DNA of 64,000 nt from the NCBI RefSeq assembly GCF_900129215.1, contig NZ_FQUQ01000006.1, positions 3,032-67,031 on the forward strand, written 5' to 3'. The stretch comes from Pedobacter caeni. Lineage in GTDB: Bacteria > Bacteroidota > Bacteroidia > Sphingobacteriales > Sphingobacteriaceae. The translations under genes and the position numbers were made by a program. A model generated the notes under the pieces. The model ran no database searches. It worked only from the letters and a program-made list of their open reading frames with translations, and was not told where the DNA came from. The stretch's first letter is position 1. Each line of letters starts with the position of its first letter. Positions 25,128-34,083 of the stretch are shown in pieces.

Positions 25128-25907
25128 ATGGCCATTATTACATTAACAACAGATTTAGGTTCCAAAGATTTTTATCAGGCTGCCCTTAAAGGCAGTATCC
25201 TGAGTATCTTACCTACGGCCAATATTGTTGATGTAACGCATGAGGTTCCTTCCTTCAATATTTCTTATGCGGCATTCGTTTTAAAGAATGTTTATCCTTA
25301 TTTCCCTAAAGGCACTGTGCACCTGATCGGTATCGATTCTGTGTTCAGCGAAAACACCAGATACATTGCCCTGAAATACAGGGATCATTATTTTGTGGGT
25401 GCTGACAATGGTATTTTCTCTTTGTTATTTGAGGAAATTCCAGATGAAATCGTGGAGCTGAACATCATGCAGGACCTGAAATACCTTCATTTCCCACTGG
25501 TGGATATTTTTGTAAAAGCAGCCATCCATCTGGCCAAAGGCGGCAGGTTAAGGGACATCGGAATGCCGACCGACAGTGTCGAGGAGCGCATGTTATTAAA
25601 CCCTGTAATTGAGCGTGATATCATCCGTGGAAGCGTCATCTATATCGATACTTTCTCCAATGTCATTACCAATATTACGAAAGAATTATTCACGAAAATC
25701 CAGCGGAACAGGGACTTTACTTTATACTTCAGAAAGAGTGAAACCATTACCCAGCTGAGCTGGCATTACAATGAAGTTCCGGAAGGAGAGAAACTCTGTC
25801 TTTTTGGCATCAGTAACCACCTGGAAATCGCCATTAACAAAGGAAAAGCCAGTGGCTTACTGGGCTTACACCTGAGCGATATTGTCAGGGTTGAATTTCA
25901 TCCTTAA
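25128..25907 (+). CDS. SAM hydrolase (DUF62, SAM hydroxide adenosyltransferase)
   Basis: 259 aa from ATG 25128; the frame is open 60 nt further but that part overlaps the intergenic promoter area. Family motifs: ITLTTDLGSKDFYQAALKG at the N-terminus, VDVTHEVPSFNI, HLIGIDSVF, GADNGIFSLL, and a C-terminal domain with YIDTFSNVITNI. Characterised members hydrolyse S-adenosylmethionine to adenosine and methionine. It is followed 11 bp later by a small monooxygenase-fold gene. Confidence 0.9.
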   Translation: MAIITLTTDLGSKDFYQAALKGSILSILPTANIVDVTHEVPSFNISYAAFVLKNVYPYFPKGTVHLIGIDSVFSENTRYIALKYRDHYFVGADNGIFSLLFEEIPDEIVELNIMQDLKYLHFPLVDIFVKAAIHLAKGGRLRDIGMPTDSVEERMLLNPVIERDIIRGSVIYIDTFSNVITNITKELFTKIQRNRDFTLYFRKSETITQLSWHYNEVPEGEKLCLFGISNHLEIAINKGKASGLLGLHLSDIVRVEFHP

Positions 25908-25918
25908 AAAATAATTTC

Positions 25919-26203
25919 ATGTTGATACGACTGGTAAAAATGCATTTCTCTGCAGCTTTCATTACCCAATTCAAAGAGACTTTTAAAACAGTACAACCAA
26001 AAATCGCTGCATTTAAAGGCTGTAGCGCCGTCCAATTGCTTCAGGACAGCGCAGACCCCAATGTATTCTTTACGATCAGTCACTGGGAGGATGAGCAGCA
26101 TCTGGAGGACTATCGACAGTCGCTCCTCTTCCGGGAAACCTGGACGGTGGTAAAACCCAACTTCCAGTCTAAAGCTGAGGCATGGAGTTTGCTGAGCTCT
26201 TAG
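25919..26203 (+). CDS. ABM-domain (antibiotic biosynthesis monooxygenase-like) protein
   Basis: 94 aa ferredoxin-like fold: IRLVKMHFSAAFITQFKETF, then GCSAVQLLQD, then FTISHWEDEQHLEDYR. These dimeric small proteins include haem-degrading and quinol monooxygenases, but most are uncharacterised. It lies 11 bp after the SAM hydrolase and 12 bp before a membrane protein gene, so it is inside an operon of four small genes. Confidence 0.8.
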   Translation: MLIRLVKMHFSAAFITQFKETFKTVQPKIAAFKGCSAVQLLQDSADPNVFFTISHWEDEQHLEDYRQSLLFRETWTVVKPNFQSKAEAWSLLSS

Positions 26204-26215
26204 AAACACATACAA

Positions 26216-26725
26216 ATGATCAAAAATTTATTGCTTCTCCTGTTGCTTGGGTTCGGTCTCCAGGCAGCTGCATTTCAAAGTGACACCAGTGCCTATCAGA
26301 TTCAACGGTTAAAAATCAACGGGCTTCTTGCAGAGCGAAGCGAGCGTTTCGGCCAATATGACCAGAGTTTAGATGCAAGGACGGGAATCTTCGGATTTCA
26401 AACCAAAAGAGACATTAAAAACTCCAATGAGATCCTTCGTCAGATTGTGCTCAACGATAACAACATCTTTAAGGAACTCAAAATCCTGATGGATTATAAA
26501 GATCAGGAAGTAAAAGAAGTGATCAATACGGCCAATACGACCAATAGCAGAATCGGGGCGTACATGCTTTCCATCAAGAAATTACAAGACCAGAATCAGT
26601 TTCTTAAAAAGGAAGCGCAACAAGCGGAAAAAGGCAAGACCTTTTACGTTTATGTGATTATATTTTTGGTATTGGCCCTTGGCGGAACGGCTTTTGTGCT
26701 GCTTAAGAAAATGAAGAAAATTTAA
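26216..26725 (+). CDS. Secreted/anchored coiled-coil protein, unknown function
   Basis: 169 aa. Signal peptide 1-18, a helical charged region (about 25-140) with heptad patterning, and a C-terminal transmembrane helix (about 143-163) followed by a basic tail KKMKKI. The topology places the coiled coil in the periplasm, anchored at its C-terminus. No family recognised. It is followed 11 bp later by a 48-codon gene. Confidence 0.7.
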   Translation: MIKNLLLLLLLGFGLQAAAFQSDTSAYQIQRLKINGLLAERSERFGQYDQSLDARTGIFGFQTKRDIKNSNEILRQIVLNDNNIFKELKILMDYKDQEVKEVINTANTTNSRIGAYMLSIKKLQDQNQFLKKEAQQAEKGKTFYVYVIIFLVLALGGTAFVLLKKMKKI

Positions 26726-26736
26726 TCCAACAGCAG

Positions 26737-26883
26737 ATGAAAGCATGGCTTTTCAAAATACTGGCGAAGGTCAACAAAGTTGTCCTTCCCAGCTTATACA
26801 AAAAAGATCCGATGAAGCTCAGTAACCTACAGAAAGTAATACTGGGCTATCGTTATTGGGTATTGACCAATTCGCTCCGTTAA
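26737..26883 (+). CDS. Small basic protein, 48 aa
   Basis: ATG 26737, TAA 26881. The product begins MKAWLFKILAKVNKVVLPSL and ends WVLTNSLR; it has an amphipathic N-terminal helix and many Lys and Leu, no Cys. It lies 11 bp after the preceding gene and ends 7 bp before the convergent DUF1015 gene. Tight packing and non-random composition make it a likely real gene at the end of the SAM hydrolase operon. Function unknown. Confidence 0.6.
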   Translation: MKAWLFKILAKVNKVVLPSLYKKDPMKLSNLQKVILGYRYWVLTNSLR

Positions 26884-26889
26884 TTTCTG

Positions 26890-28134
26890 TTAATTAAAAT
26901 AGTTGGTCAGCAATCCAACCAGGAATTTAGGCTCTACCCAGGTAGATTTCGGAGGCATCACGCCATCTGCTTCGGCAACCGCGATCACCTGTGAAACAGA
27001 GGTGGGGAATAAGGTAAAAGCAACCGCAAATAGTCCGTTATCTACTTTACTTTGCAAAGCAGAGACTTCGGTCCTGCCCCCTTCAAAAGTGATCCTTGCA
27101 TCCGTTCTTGGGTCTTGAATACCCAGGATAGGTTCCAGAATGAAGTCCTGTAAAATACTGACATCCAATACGCCTACCGGGTCATTGTCGTCATAAATAG
27201 CAGGTTTAGGACTTAAGATATACCATTGTTTGTTAAAATACATCCCAATCTGGTGCAACTCCTGAGGTTTCACCAGTGTAGCCGATGGTTTCAGGACAAA
27301 ACACTCCTCCAATGCGTTCATGAACGCTGTTGCTGTCCATGCACCAAGATCCCGGACCAATCTATTGAATTCCAACACTTTTACTTCACTGGTATTCATG
27401 TAAACCGTGGTAAAGTAATTATACAATTCGTCGCCCTGGTGTTTGCTCCCGTTTAATGCTTGTTTCTGAAGGCCCATTTTTGCCATAGAAGCCGCCCTGT
27501 GGTGGCCATCGGCAATATAAACCGCAGGTATTGCCTGGAAAGCAGCCGTCATTTGTTGAAGATCAGCAGTTTCAGTAATCGCCCAGACCCGATGCTGGCT
27601 CTGATCTGCAAAAGCAAAATCAAGATCCGGAGTTAAAGCAGTATATTTTACAATCAGCTGATCGATCACCTGATCCGGATGATAGGTGATCAGAACCGGA
27701 TTGGCATCCAGTCCGGTTTGTTGTAAATAATCAGCCAGCAGTTTTTCCCTGCGTTCTACAGTAGACTCGTGTTTTTTGATCCTTCCTTCCAGATAATCTT
27801 TAATGTGGGTAAGTGTCCAGATCCCTGTCTGACATAAGCCATCGTGTTCGACCTGATACACATAAATTGCAGGATTGGCTTCTCTGACCAGGTAATGGTG
27901 GTCCAGAAATCCTTCGAAATTTTCCGCTATTTTCTTAAAGATCAGCTCCTGACGGGTCCCCCTGAGATATGGATTGTCCAGTTCCGGGTTAATCAGGTGC
28001 AGGAAACTGCAGGCATTTTCGGACGCAATTAACCGGGCTTCACCTGTTCCATAGTTTTCCAATGGACGGGTAACCACCTTCGACTGGAGGTGAACTGCAG
28101 GTTTTAGTCCGCAGAAAGGCTTTATATTTGGCAT
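26890..28134 (-). CDS. DUF1015 family protein
   Basis: 414 aa, full length. Recognised by the N-terminal IKPFCGLKPA, the ENPYLRGTR-like stretch (LDNPYLRGTRQELI), the central YIADGHHRAASMAKMG motif with its two His residues, and the C-terminal VSQVIAVAEADGVMPPKSTW. The biochemical role of the family is not settled. In Bacteroidota it is regularly placed behind serC and serA, as here (52 bp after serA), which links it to serine metabolism. A hairpin between serA and this gene may reduce read-through. Confidence 0.88.
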   Translation of the reverse strand: MPNIKPFCGLKPAVHLQSKVVTRPLENYGTGEARLIASENACSFLHLINPELDNPYLRGTRQELIFKKIAENFEGFLDHHYLVREANPAIYVYQVEHDGLCQTGIWTLTHIKDYLEGRIKKHESTVERREKLLADYLQQTGLDANPVLITYHPDQVIDQLIVKYTALTPDLDFAFADQSQHRVWAITETADLQQMTAAFQAIPAVYIADGHHRAASMAKMGLQKQALNGSKHQGDELYNYFTTVYMNTSEVKVLEFNRLVRDLGAWTATAFMNALEECFVLKPSATLVKPQELHQIGMYFNKQWYILSPKPAIYDDNDPVGVLDVSILQDFILEPILGIQDPRTDARITFEGGRTEVSALQSKVDNGLFAVAFTLFPTSVSQVIAVAEADGVMPPKSTWVEPKFLVGLLTNYFN

Positions 28135-28147
28135 AGGATGGATTGGG

Positions 28148-28184
28148 AAATGAGGTACCCTATTTGTTCGGGTACCTCATTAAA
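28148..28184 (-). terminator. Hairpin after serA
   Basis: 9-bp perfect arms TGAGGTACC (28151-28159) and GGTACCTCA (28171-28179), followed on the minus strand by a weak T-stretch (ATTTCCC). Probably a partial terminator between serA and the DUF1015 gene. Confidence 0.6.
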
Positions 28185-28186
28185 AG

Positions 28187-29137
28187 CTATTTATTAAAAT
28201 GCTCAATAATTAATGTAGCAAGTTCAACACCGATACGTTCCTGTGCTTCATTTGTTGCAGCACCGATATGTGGCGTTAAGGAAATCTTTGCATGTTGTAA
28301 GATCGCAGTTGAAGGTGTAGGTTCGTTATCGAATACATCTAAACCAGCGAAAGCAACTTTACCGCTATCTAAAGCAGCGATCAAAGCAGGTTCGTCTATC
28401 GTTCCGCCTCTTGAGCAGTTCACAACACCAACACCAGCTTTCATTTTTTCAAACTCTTCTGCACCTAAGATAGGTTTATCTGCAAATGGCGTATGTAAAC
28501 TGATGAAATCACTGTTGGAGATCACCTCTTCCAGGGAAACAGTTTTCACCGGGATATCTACTTTAATGCCACCCTGAAGGTTTAAGGTCAGGCTTCCTTC
28601 GAAAGGAAAAAGATCATAAGCCAGGACATTCATTCCCAGGCCTAAAGCTACTGTAGCTGTTTCTCTTCCGATTCTGCCGAAGCCGATGATACCGATCGTT
28701 TTACCTCTCAGTTCCACTCCTTTAGCATATGCTTTTTTTAATGCATTGAATTTAGTATCTCCTTCAACAGGCATTTTTCTGTTGGCATCCTGTAAAAAGC
28801 GGACACCGGTAAATAAGTGTGCAAATACCAGTTCTGCAACAGATAAGGATGAGGCTGCAGGGGTATTGATTACCGCAAGGCCTTTGCCTCTTGCATATTC
28901 CACATCAATATTGTCCATTCCTACTCCACCTCTGCCAATCAGTTTCAGGTTTGGGCATTGATCGATCAGTTCCTGACGAACTTTTGTAGCACTACGTACT
29001 GTAATCGCATCATAATTCTGTAAAGCATCAACTAATTTATCCTGGGCAACAGTTTCTGTATCCACAACAAAACCTGCCTGTTCTAACATGGCTTTACCGA
29101 TGGGATCTATTCCATCGTTTGCAAGTATCTTAATCAT
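28187..29137 (-). CDS. serA: D-3-phosphoglycerate dehydrogenase
   Basis: 316 aa from ATG 29137. D-isomer-specific dehydrogenase with the NAD motif GIIGFGRIGRETA, the catalytic Arg in NCSRGGTIDEPAL, the Glu in FDNEPTP and the His in LTPHIGAATNEAQ. It is the short form without a C-terminal ACT or regulatory domain, so serine feedback through such a domain is absent. It oxidises 3-phosphoglycerate at the first step of serine synthesis. The gene follows serC by 11 bp. Confidence 0.94.
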   Translation of the reverse strand: MIKILANDGIDPIGKAMLEQAGFVVDTETVAQDKLVDALQNYDAITVRSATKVRQELIDQCPNLKLIGRGGVGMDNIDVEYARGKGLAVINTPAASSLSVAELVFAHLFTGVRFLQDANRKMPVEGDTKFNALKKAYAKGVELRGKTIGIIGFGRIGRETATVALGLGMNVLAYDLFPFEGSLTLNLQGGIKVDIPVKTVSLEEVISNSDFISLHTPFADKPILGAEEFEKMKAGVGVVNCSRGGTIDEPALIAALDSGKVAFAGLDVFDNEPTPSTAILQHAKISLTPHIGAATNEAQERIGVELATLIIEHFNK

Positions 29138-29148
29138 CAATTTTTATT

Positions 29149-30213
29149 TTATTGGTGTTTTTCAGCAAAAATCTGCATTAATTCAATTAAAGTATGTACG
29201 CTCGTAATCGGAAGTGCATTGTACATCGATGCTCTGAATCCGCCCACACTTCTGTGACCTTTGATGCCTTCGATGCCATTTTCTTCTGCGAACTTTAAGA
29301 AAGGTTTTTCCAGTTCAGGGTTTTCCATCACGAAGCAAATGTTCATTCTTGAACGGTCTTCTACTGCACAGGTACCTTTGAACAATGGATTTCTATCAAT
29401 TTCAGTATATAAAGCTTTCGCTTTAGCGATGTTTTCTTTTTCAATTTCAGCTACACCACCTTTAGATTTCAACCATCTCAGGTTCAGCATGGCTACATAA
29501 ATAGAGAATACCGGAGGGGTATTGTACATAGAACCACCTTCTGCATGTACTTTATAATCCAGCATTGAAGGGATCTTTCTACCTGTTTTACCTAAGATTT
29601 CGTCTTTCACGATCACTACGGTTAAACCTGCAGGGCCGATGTTCTTTTGTGCACCAGCATAGATCAGATCGTACTGAGCAACATCAATTACGCGGCTCAT
29701 GATGTCTGATGACATGTCACAAACTACAGGAACTTTTGTTTCAGGCAGGCTGAACATTTCTGTTCCATAAATCGTGTTGTTCGAGGTGCAATGAAAATAA
29801 GCACTATCTTCAGGGATACTATAGTCTTTAGGAATAAAGGTATAGTTCGATGATTTTGAGGAAGCTACAATATTAGCAGTTCCAAAAGTAGCGACTTCTT
29901 TAATCGCTTTGTTAGCCCATACGCCTGTTTCCAGGTAACTGGCTGTTTGGCCTTCAGGCAATAGGTTCATAGGAACCATTGCAAATTGCAAACTCGCACC
30001 ACCTTGCAAAAAGAGAACGGAATAACCGGCAGGAACATTTAACAATTCTTTAACCAACTTCCCGGCCTCTTCAACTACACCTTCAAATTCAGGTGTGCGG
30101 TGAGAGATCTCCAGAATAGACAAGCCGTCTTTAAAATCAAGTACTGCTTGTGATGCTTGCTTGAAAACTTCCTGTGGTAGGATACAGGGTCCAGCGCCGA
30201 AATTATGTCTCAT
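29149..30213 (-). CDS. serC: Phosphoserine aminotransferase
   Basis: 354 aa. Class V PLP aminotransferase: NFGAGPCILPQEV at the N-terminus, LFLQGGASLQFAM, VCDMSSDIMSR with the pyridine-binding Asp, the Schiff-base Lys in IYAGAQKNIGPAG (about 194), and the C-terminal GHRSVGGFRASMYNA. It converts 3-phosphohydroxypyruvate to phosphoserine, the step after serA. First gene of serC-serA-DUF1015. Confidence 0.96.
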   Translation of the reverse strand: MRHNFGAGPCILPQEVFKQASQAVLDFKDGLSILEISHRTPEFEGVVEEAGKLVKELLNVPAGYSVLFLQGGASLQFAMVPMNLLPEGQTASYLETGVWANKAIKEVATFGTANIVASSKSSNYTFIPKDYSIPEDSAYFHCTSNNTIYGTEMFSLPETKVPVVCDMSSDIMSRVIDVAQYDLIYAGAQKNIGPAGLTVVIVKDEILGKTGRKIPSMLDYKVHAEGGSMYNTPPVFSIYVAMLNLRWLKSKGGVAEIEKENIAKAKALYTEIDRNPLFKGTCAVEDRSRMNICFVMENPELEKPFLKFAEENGIEGIKGHRSVGGFRASMYNALPITSVHTLIELMQIFAEKHQ

Positions 30214-30261
30214 TTTTATGTTATTTTTATTAGTTGTAAATGTAATATTTTCTGTGGTTTA

Positions 30262-32643
30262 TTATTTCGAATTTTTAAACTTAATGATGAGTTTCAGGTT
30301 GATTCTTCTGCCTGTTAAATAATTAGGGATGGCATATTGAACGTTATTCAGGTCTTTCAGCCAGAGGTAGGACACCGTGTTATCTATATTCAATAAATTG
30401 AACACCTCTGCATAAAGCGCGCAGGAGCTGAAATATTTATCCAGAAAGCCCGGTTTTCTTAAGGCTGCATCGTCCAGAAAATCTTTGGAGAAACCAATAT
30501 CTATCCGTTTATAGGCAGGAATATGAAAATTGTCGGTGTAACGGGTTGAGGAGGGCGCACCAATGGGCAGTTCTGATCCGTAAAGCAGGTTCAGGTGTAC
30601 TTTATAAGTTGGACTATTGAGCAGGCGGTCCTGAAAATAGGCGGAGAAGTTCAGCCGCTGATCTGTAGGACGTTTCAGCATACCAGCCTGATCATTCGCT
30701 ATATTTTGTTCCGCTTTCATCAGGGAGAGCCTGAAATGGGAAACCAGGTCTTTCACAAACTCACCACCGATGCTGAAGTCTGCACCATAGGTGTATCCTT
30801 TCGCCGTTTCGCCGGCCAGGTATCTGATCCGCACATTGTCCATCATATAAGGGATCAGTCTGTCCTGGTATTTAAAATAGGCTTCCGTACTAAACTTCAA
30901 CCTTGTTCCCAATCCATCAAAAGCATAATCCATTCCCGCAGAAGCATTGTAAGATCTTTGCGCTTTTTGACGGAGGTTCAGTTGCCCCAGGAAATCCCTG
31001 ATGCTCCGGTAGTCTGGTGCCTGCTGGTAAACTCCGGCACTCCATCTGAAAATTTTGTTGTTCCCGGAAGGCCGGTAAGCCAGCAATAAACGCGGACTAA
31101 ACAGCAATTGCTCACTCAGGTCATTATAATTCACCCTCAGCCCAAGCTGAAGGTCTGTATGTGCAGAAAGGCGGTAACTGTCCTGAACATAGGCACTGTA
31201 ATAACGGATGTTCAGCTTATTCTTAGCTTCAATAACTGGTCCTCCGTAAAACCGGGTTATTCCGGCAGAGTCGATCAGGCTATATTCGTTTAGCTGGTCG
31301 TTATAATTTTTATGTTCAAAACGCAATCCCCAGGAAAAAGTATGGCTGTTAAAGGTCTGGTCTCCTTTTAATTCAGAACTAAAACTCTGGGAGCGCAGCC
31401 TGTTATCTGCAAAAGTAAAATATCCGCCAATACCTTTATTTGTTGCGCCTGGTCCGGAACCTTGATTTTCGAGTACAGGACTCAGCTCACTTAAAAAATA
31501 AGCTGCCTGGATGTCTATTTTCTCCCTTTCCAGGGTATTAAAATAGCTGTTGATCCATTTGACCACCATATTTGGTTTTGGGGTATACAAGGTGGTGATT
31601 GCCCCAGCCAGGGTCCGGTAATCATCTGTTTCTTCTCCATCATAATCCACATTCAGTCTCATCGTTCTGCTTAAAGTACCGAACTCTGTTTGCCGGCTTT
31701 CCGGAATGAGTTTAAACGTTCCGCTGTTGATGCTTCCCAGAAAGTTGAGGCTGACCTTCGGAGAGAGTTCCTGTTGAAAAATCAGCTGTGCATCTGTGAA
31801 GTTCGGCCGGTAACTTCCTTTGTTTTCCTGTGTATTTAAGATGCCTGTATTGTTTTTATAGCGTAATCCTGCCAGCAGGAAACTATGTTGCCTTAGCAGT
31901 TTAGTGCTTAAAGAAGCTCCGTTCAAGCCTACCGTTAAAACCGTCTGACTGCTATCTGGCCGTCCATATTTAACATCCAGTACAGAAGAAAGTTTATCTC
32001 CATACCTGGCCTCAAAACCTCCGGCAGAAAACTTAGCGCTGCTCAGTAATTCGCTATTGATAAAGCTCAGTCCTTCCTGCTGTCCGTTCCGGATCAGGAC
32101 AGGGCGGTTGATTTCAATATCATTTACATATACCAGATTCTCATCAAAACTCCCTCCTCTTACACTGTATTGGGCTGATAGTTCATTGTTAGCAGATACT
32201 CCAGGCAGGGTTTTAAGGATGGATTCAAAATTCCCCGAGGGAGATGGCATTGCTGCTATTCCGGCAATATTTATCGTTGTGCTGTTGCTCAGCTGATTTT
32301 GTCTGCTGGTAATGCGGACCTGTTCGAGTTCATTACTGCTTTCGCTGAGGCTGACATTCTGAATCAACCGGCCGGCCTGATCATGACTGATCGTGATCAG
32401 TACCGGTTTATAACCCAGCAGGAAGTACTTTAAAACGAAGGAAGTGCTCGAAGAGTAAATGGTATAATTGCCTTTCTCATCCGTTAAGGAAGACTGGTCC
32501 TGCCCCATTACCCGGACGGTAACCTCCGGCAAAGGTTGTTTCAGTTCATTCGTCACCAATCCTGTCACCTTTATTAAAGGTTGCGCCTTCAACCCTGTTA
32601 AAGCCAGGAGAAGAACAAAGAGCAACAGGAGGCGTTTATGCAT
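30262..32643 (-). CDS. TonB-dependent receptor with carboxypeptidase-like N-terminus
   Basis: 793 aa. Signal peptide 1-20, a CarboxypepD_reg-like domain (about 25-100: TGLVTNELKQPLPEVTVRV), a plug domain (about 110-225; SGNFESILKTLPGVSANNEL, YSVRGGSFDENLVYVNDIEI) and a beta-barrel ending in aromatic-rich strands. It transports a ligand across the outer membrane with TonB energy. There is no SusD partner, so it is more likely a single-gene siderophore, vitamin or peptide receptor than a glycan system. It starts directly at the stop codon of the rpe gene and is probably co-transcribed with it. Confidence 0.93.
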   Translation of the reverse strand: MHKRLLLLFVLLLALTGLKAQPLIKVTGLVTNELKQPLPEVTVRVMGQDQSSLTDEKGNYTIYSSSTSFVLKYFLLGYKPVLITISHDQAGRLIQNVSLSESSNELEQVRITSRQNQLSNSTTINIAGIAAMPSPSGNFESILKTLPGVSANNELSAQYSVRGGSFDENLVYVNDIEINRPVLIRNGQQEGLSFINSELLSSAKFSAGGFEARYGDKLSSVLDVKYGRPDSSQTVLTVGLNGASLSTKLLRQHSFLLAGLRYKNNTGILNTQENKGSYRPNFTDAQLIFQQELSPKVSLNFLGSINSGTFKLIPESRQTEFGTLSRTMRLNVDYDGEETDDYRTLAGAITTLYTPKPNMVVKWINSYFNTLEREKIDIQAAYFLSELSPVLENQGSGPGATNKGIGGYFTFADNRLRSQSFSSELKGDQTFNSHTFSWGLRFEHKNYNDQLNEYSLIDSAGITRFYGGPVIEAKNKLNIRYYSAYVQDSYRLSAHTDLQLGLRVNYNDLSEQLLFSPRLLLAYRPSGNNKIFRWSAGVYQQAPDYRSIRDFLGQLNLRQKAQRSYNASAGMDYAFDGLGTRLKFSTEAYFKYQDRLIPYMMDNVRIRYLAGETAKGYTYGADFSIGGEFVKDLVSHFRLSLMKAEQNIANDQAGMLKRPTDQRLNFSAYFQDRLLNSPTYKVHLNLLYGSELPIGAPSSTRYTDNFHIPAYKRIDIGFSKDFLDDAALRKPGFLDKYFSSCALYAEVFNLLNIDNTVSYLWLKDLNNVQYAIPNYLTGRRINLKLIIKFKNSK

Positions 32644-33315
32644 TTAAACTTTTAGGAGACCCGCATTGAGATTTTTTAATTCAGAAATCATTTCTTTTGG
32701 CGATGTTGCTGCGAAGATGGCATTTCCCGCAACAAAGGCTGTTGCCCCGGCCTGGATTAAATCTCCAAGGTTATGAATGTCTACCCCACCATCTACTTCA
32801 ATGATCAGCTCCGGGTTTAATGTGGCCGCCATTGCTTTCAATTCTCTTAATTTATGGAGGGTGTTGGGGATAAATTTTTGTCCGCCAAAACCGGGATTTA
32901 CCGACATGACCAGTACCAGGTCCAGGTCTGCAAGGATGTCTTTTAACAAGGTAACCGGAGTATGCGGATTCAGCGCTACCCCTGCTTTACAACCTGCAGC
33001 ATGAATGGCCTGCACCGTTCTGTGGAGGTGTGTACATGCTTCATAATGAACAGTAATCACCGATGCCCCTGCTGCTGCGAAACGTTCAATGTACTGATCC
33101 GGATTGACGATCATCAAATGTACATCGAGCGGTTTGGTGGCATGTTTCTTTATCGCTTCCATCACCGGAAATCCAAAAGAGATATTGGGCACAAAAACAC
33201 CATCCATTACATCTACATGGAACCAGTCTGCGTCACTGGAATTGACCATTTCAATATCACGCTGAAGGTTTGCAAAATCGGCGGCAAGTAAGGAAGGGGC
33301 AATGAGGTGTTTCAT
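32644..33315 (-). CDS. rpe: Ribulose-phosphate 3-epimerase
   Basis: 223 aa from ATG 33315. TIM-barrel motifs: APSLLAADFANLQRDI, WFHVDVMDGVFVPNISFG (metal His and Asp), VHLMIVNP, VMSVNPGFGGQKFI and EVDGGVD. It interconverts ribulose- and xylulose-5-phosphate. The stop codon abuts the start of the TonB receptor gene downstream. Confidence 0.96.
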   Translation of the reverse strand: MKHLIAPSLLAADFANLQRDIEMVNSSDADWFHVDVMDGVFVPNISFGFPVMEAIKKHATKPLDVHLMIVNPDQYIERFAAAGASVITVHYEACTHLHRTVQAIHAAGCKAGVALNPHTPVTLLKDILADLDLVLVMSVNPGFGGQKFIPNTLHKLRELKAMAATLNPELIIEVDGGVDIHNLGDLIQAGATAFVAGNAIFAATSPKEMISELKNLNAGLLKV

Positions 33316-33486
33316 GATCAACGGGTTTTAGTGTTAATGCAGTAAATATAAAAAATAAAGCCGTTTTATGGTACACTACAGGTCATGCAATTTATCAGGG
33401 GAAAGTATAAAAATGAGAATTCAGTACATGTCCAGTGATTAGAATTAAAAATAATTCTAGTTTTACAACCAGTAAATACATTCATT

Positions 33487-33984
33487 ATGATCTTAAGAAA
33501 GGCAAAACAAGCGGAGTTACCGGTAATCTGGGAAATCATACAATATGCCATCGAACAAAGGAGAAAAGACGGCAGCGATCAATGGCAGGATGGCTACCCC
33601 AATCAGAACACCATACAGGCAGATTCAGACAATGGAAATGCTTACGTCGTTACTGAAGACGAAGTCGTACTGGCTTACGCGGCGATCATTTTTGATAAAG
33701 AACCGGCCTACGAAACCATAGAAGGAACATGGCTGAGCAATAACGATTATGCAGTAGTACACCGTGTTGCCGCTTCGGAACTGGCGAAAGGAAAAAGCAT
33801 TGCCACAAAGCTCTTTCAAATGATTGAAGGTGTATGTCTTGACAGAGGAGTACACAGCATCAAAGTGGACACCAACTTCGACAATATCCCCATGCTGAAA
33901 ATATTGGAAAAACTAGGTTATAGCTATTGCGGAGAAGTATACTTCAGAGGAGGGGCACGAAAGGCCTTTGAAAAAGTATTTTAA
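33487..33984 (+). CDS. GNAT-family N-acetyltransferase
   Basis: 165 aa. The acetyl-CoA loop region is VAASELAKGKSIATKLFQMIE (a Q/RxxGxG/A variant), with the C-terminal LEKLGYSYCGEVYF typical of GNAT folds. An N-terminal helix pair with ILRKAKQAELPVIWEII and a WQDGYP motif resembles a common Bacteroidota subgroup. The acceptor is unknown. Single gene, followed by a bidirectional terminator. Confidence 0.87.
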   Translation: MILRKAKQAELPVIWEIIQYAIEQRRKDGSDQWQDGYPNQNTIQADSDNGNAYVVTEDEVVLAYAAIIFDKEPAYETIEGTWLSNNDYAVVHRVAASELAKGKSIATKLFQMIEGVCLDRGVHSIKVDTNFDNIPMLKILEKLGYSYCGEVYFRGGARKAFEKVF

Positions 33985-34044
33985 CCTTTAAAAGAAGCCT
34001 CCTTGCTATCAAAGCAGATTTCATTTTAAACAAAAGATTTTTTA

Positions 34045-34075
34045 ACAAAAAACCCCGCAAATTGCGGGGTTTTTG
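34045..34075. terminator. Bidirectional intrinsic terminator
   Basis: CCCCGCAA (34053-34060) and TTGCGGGG (34062-34069) with A-run before and T-run after, between the GNAT gene and convergent pnp. Confidence 0.92.
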
Positions 34076-34083
34076 ATGTTGCA

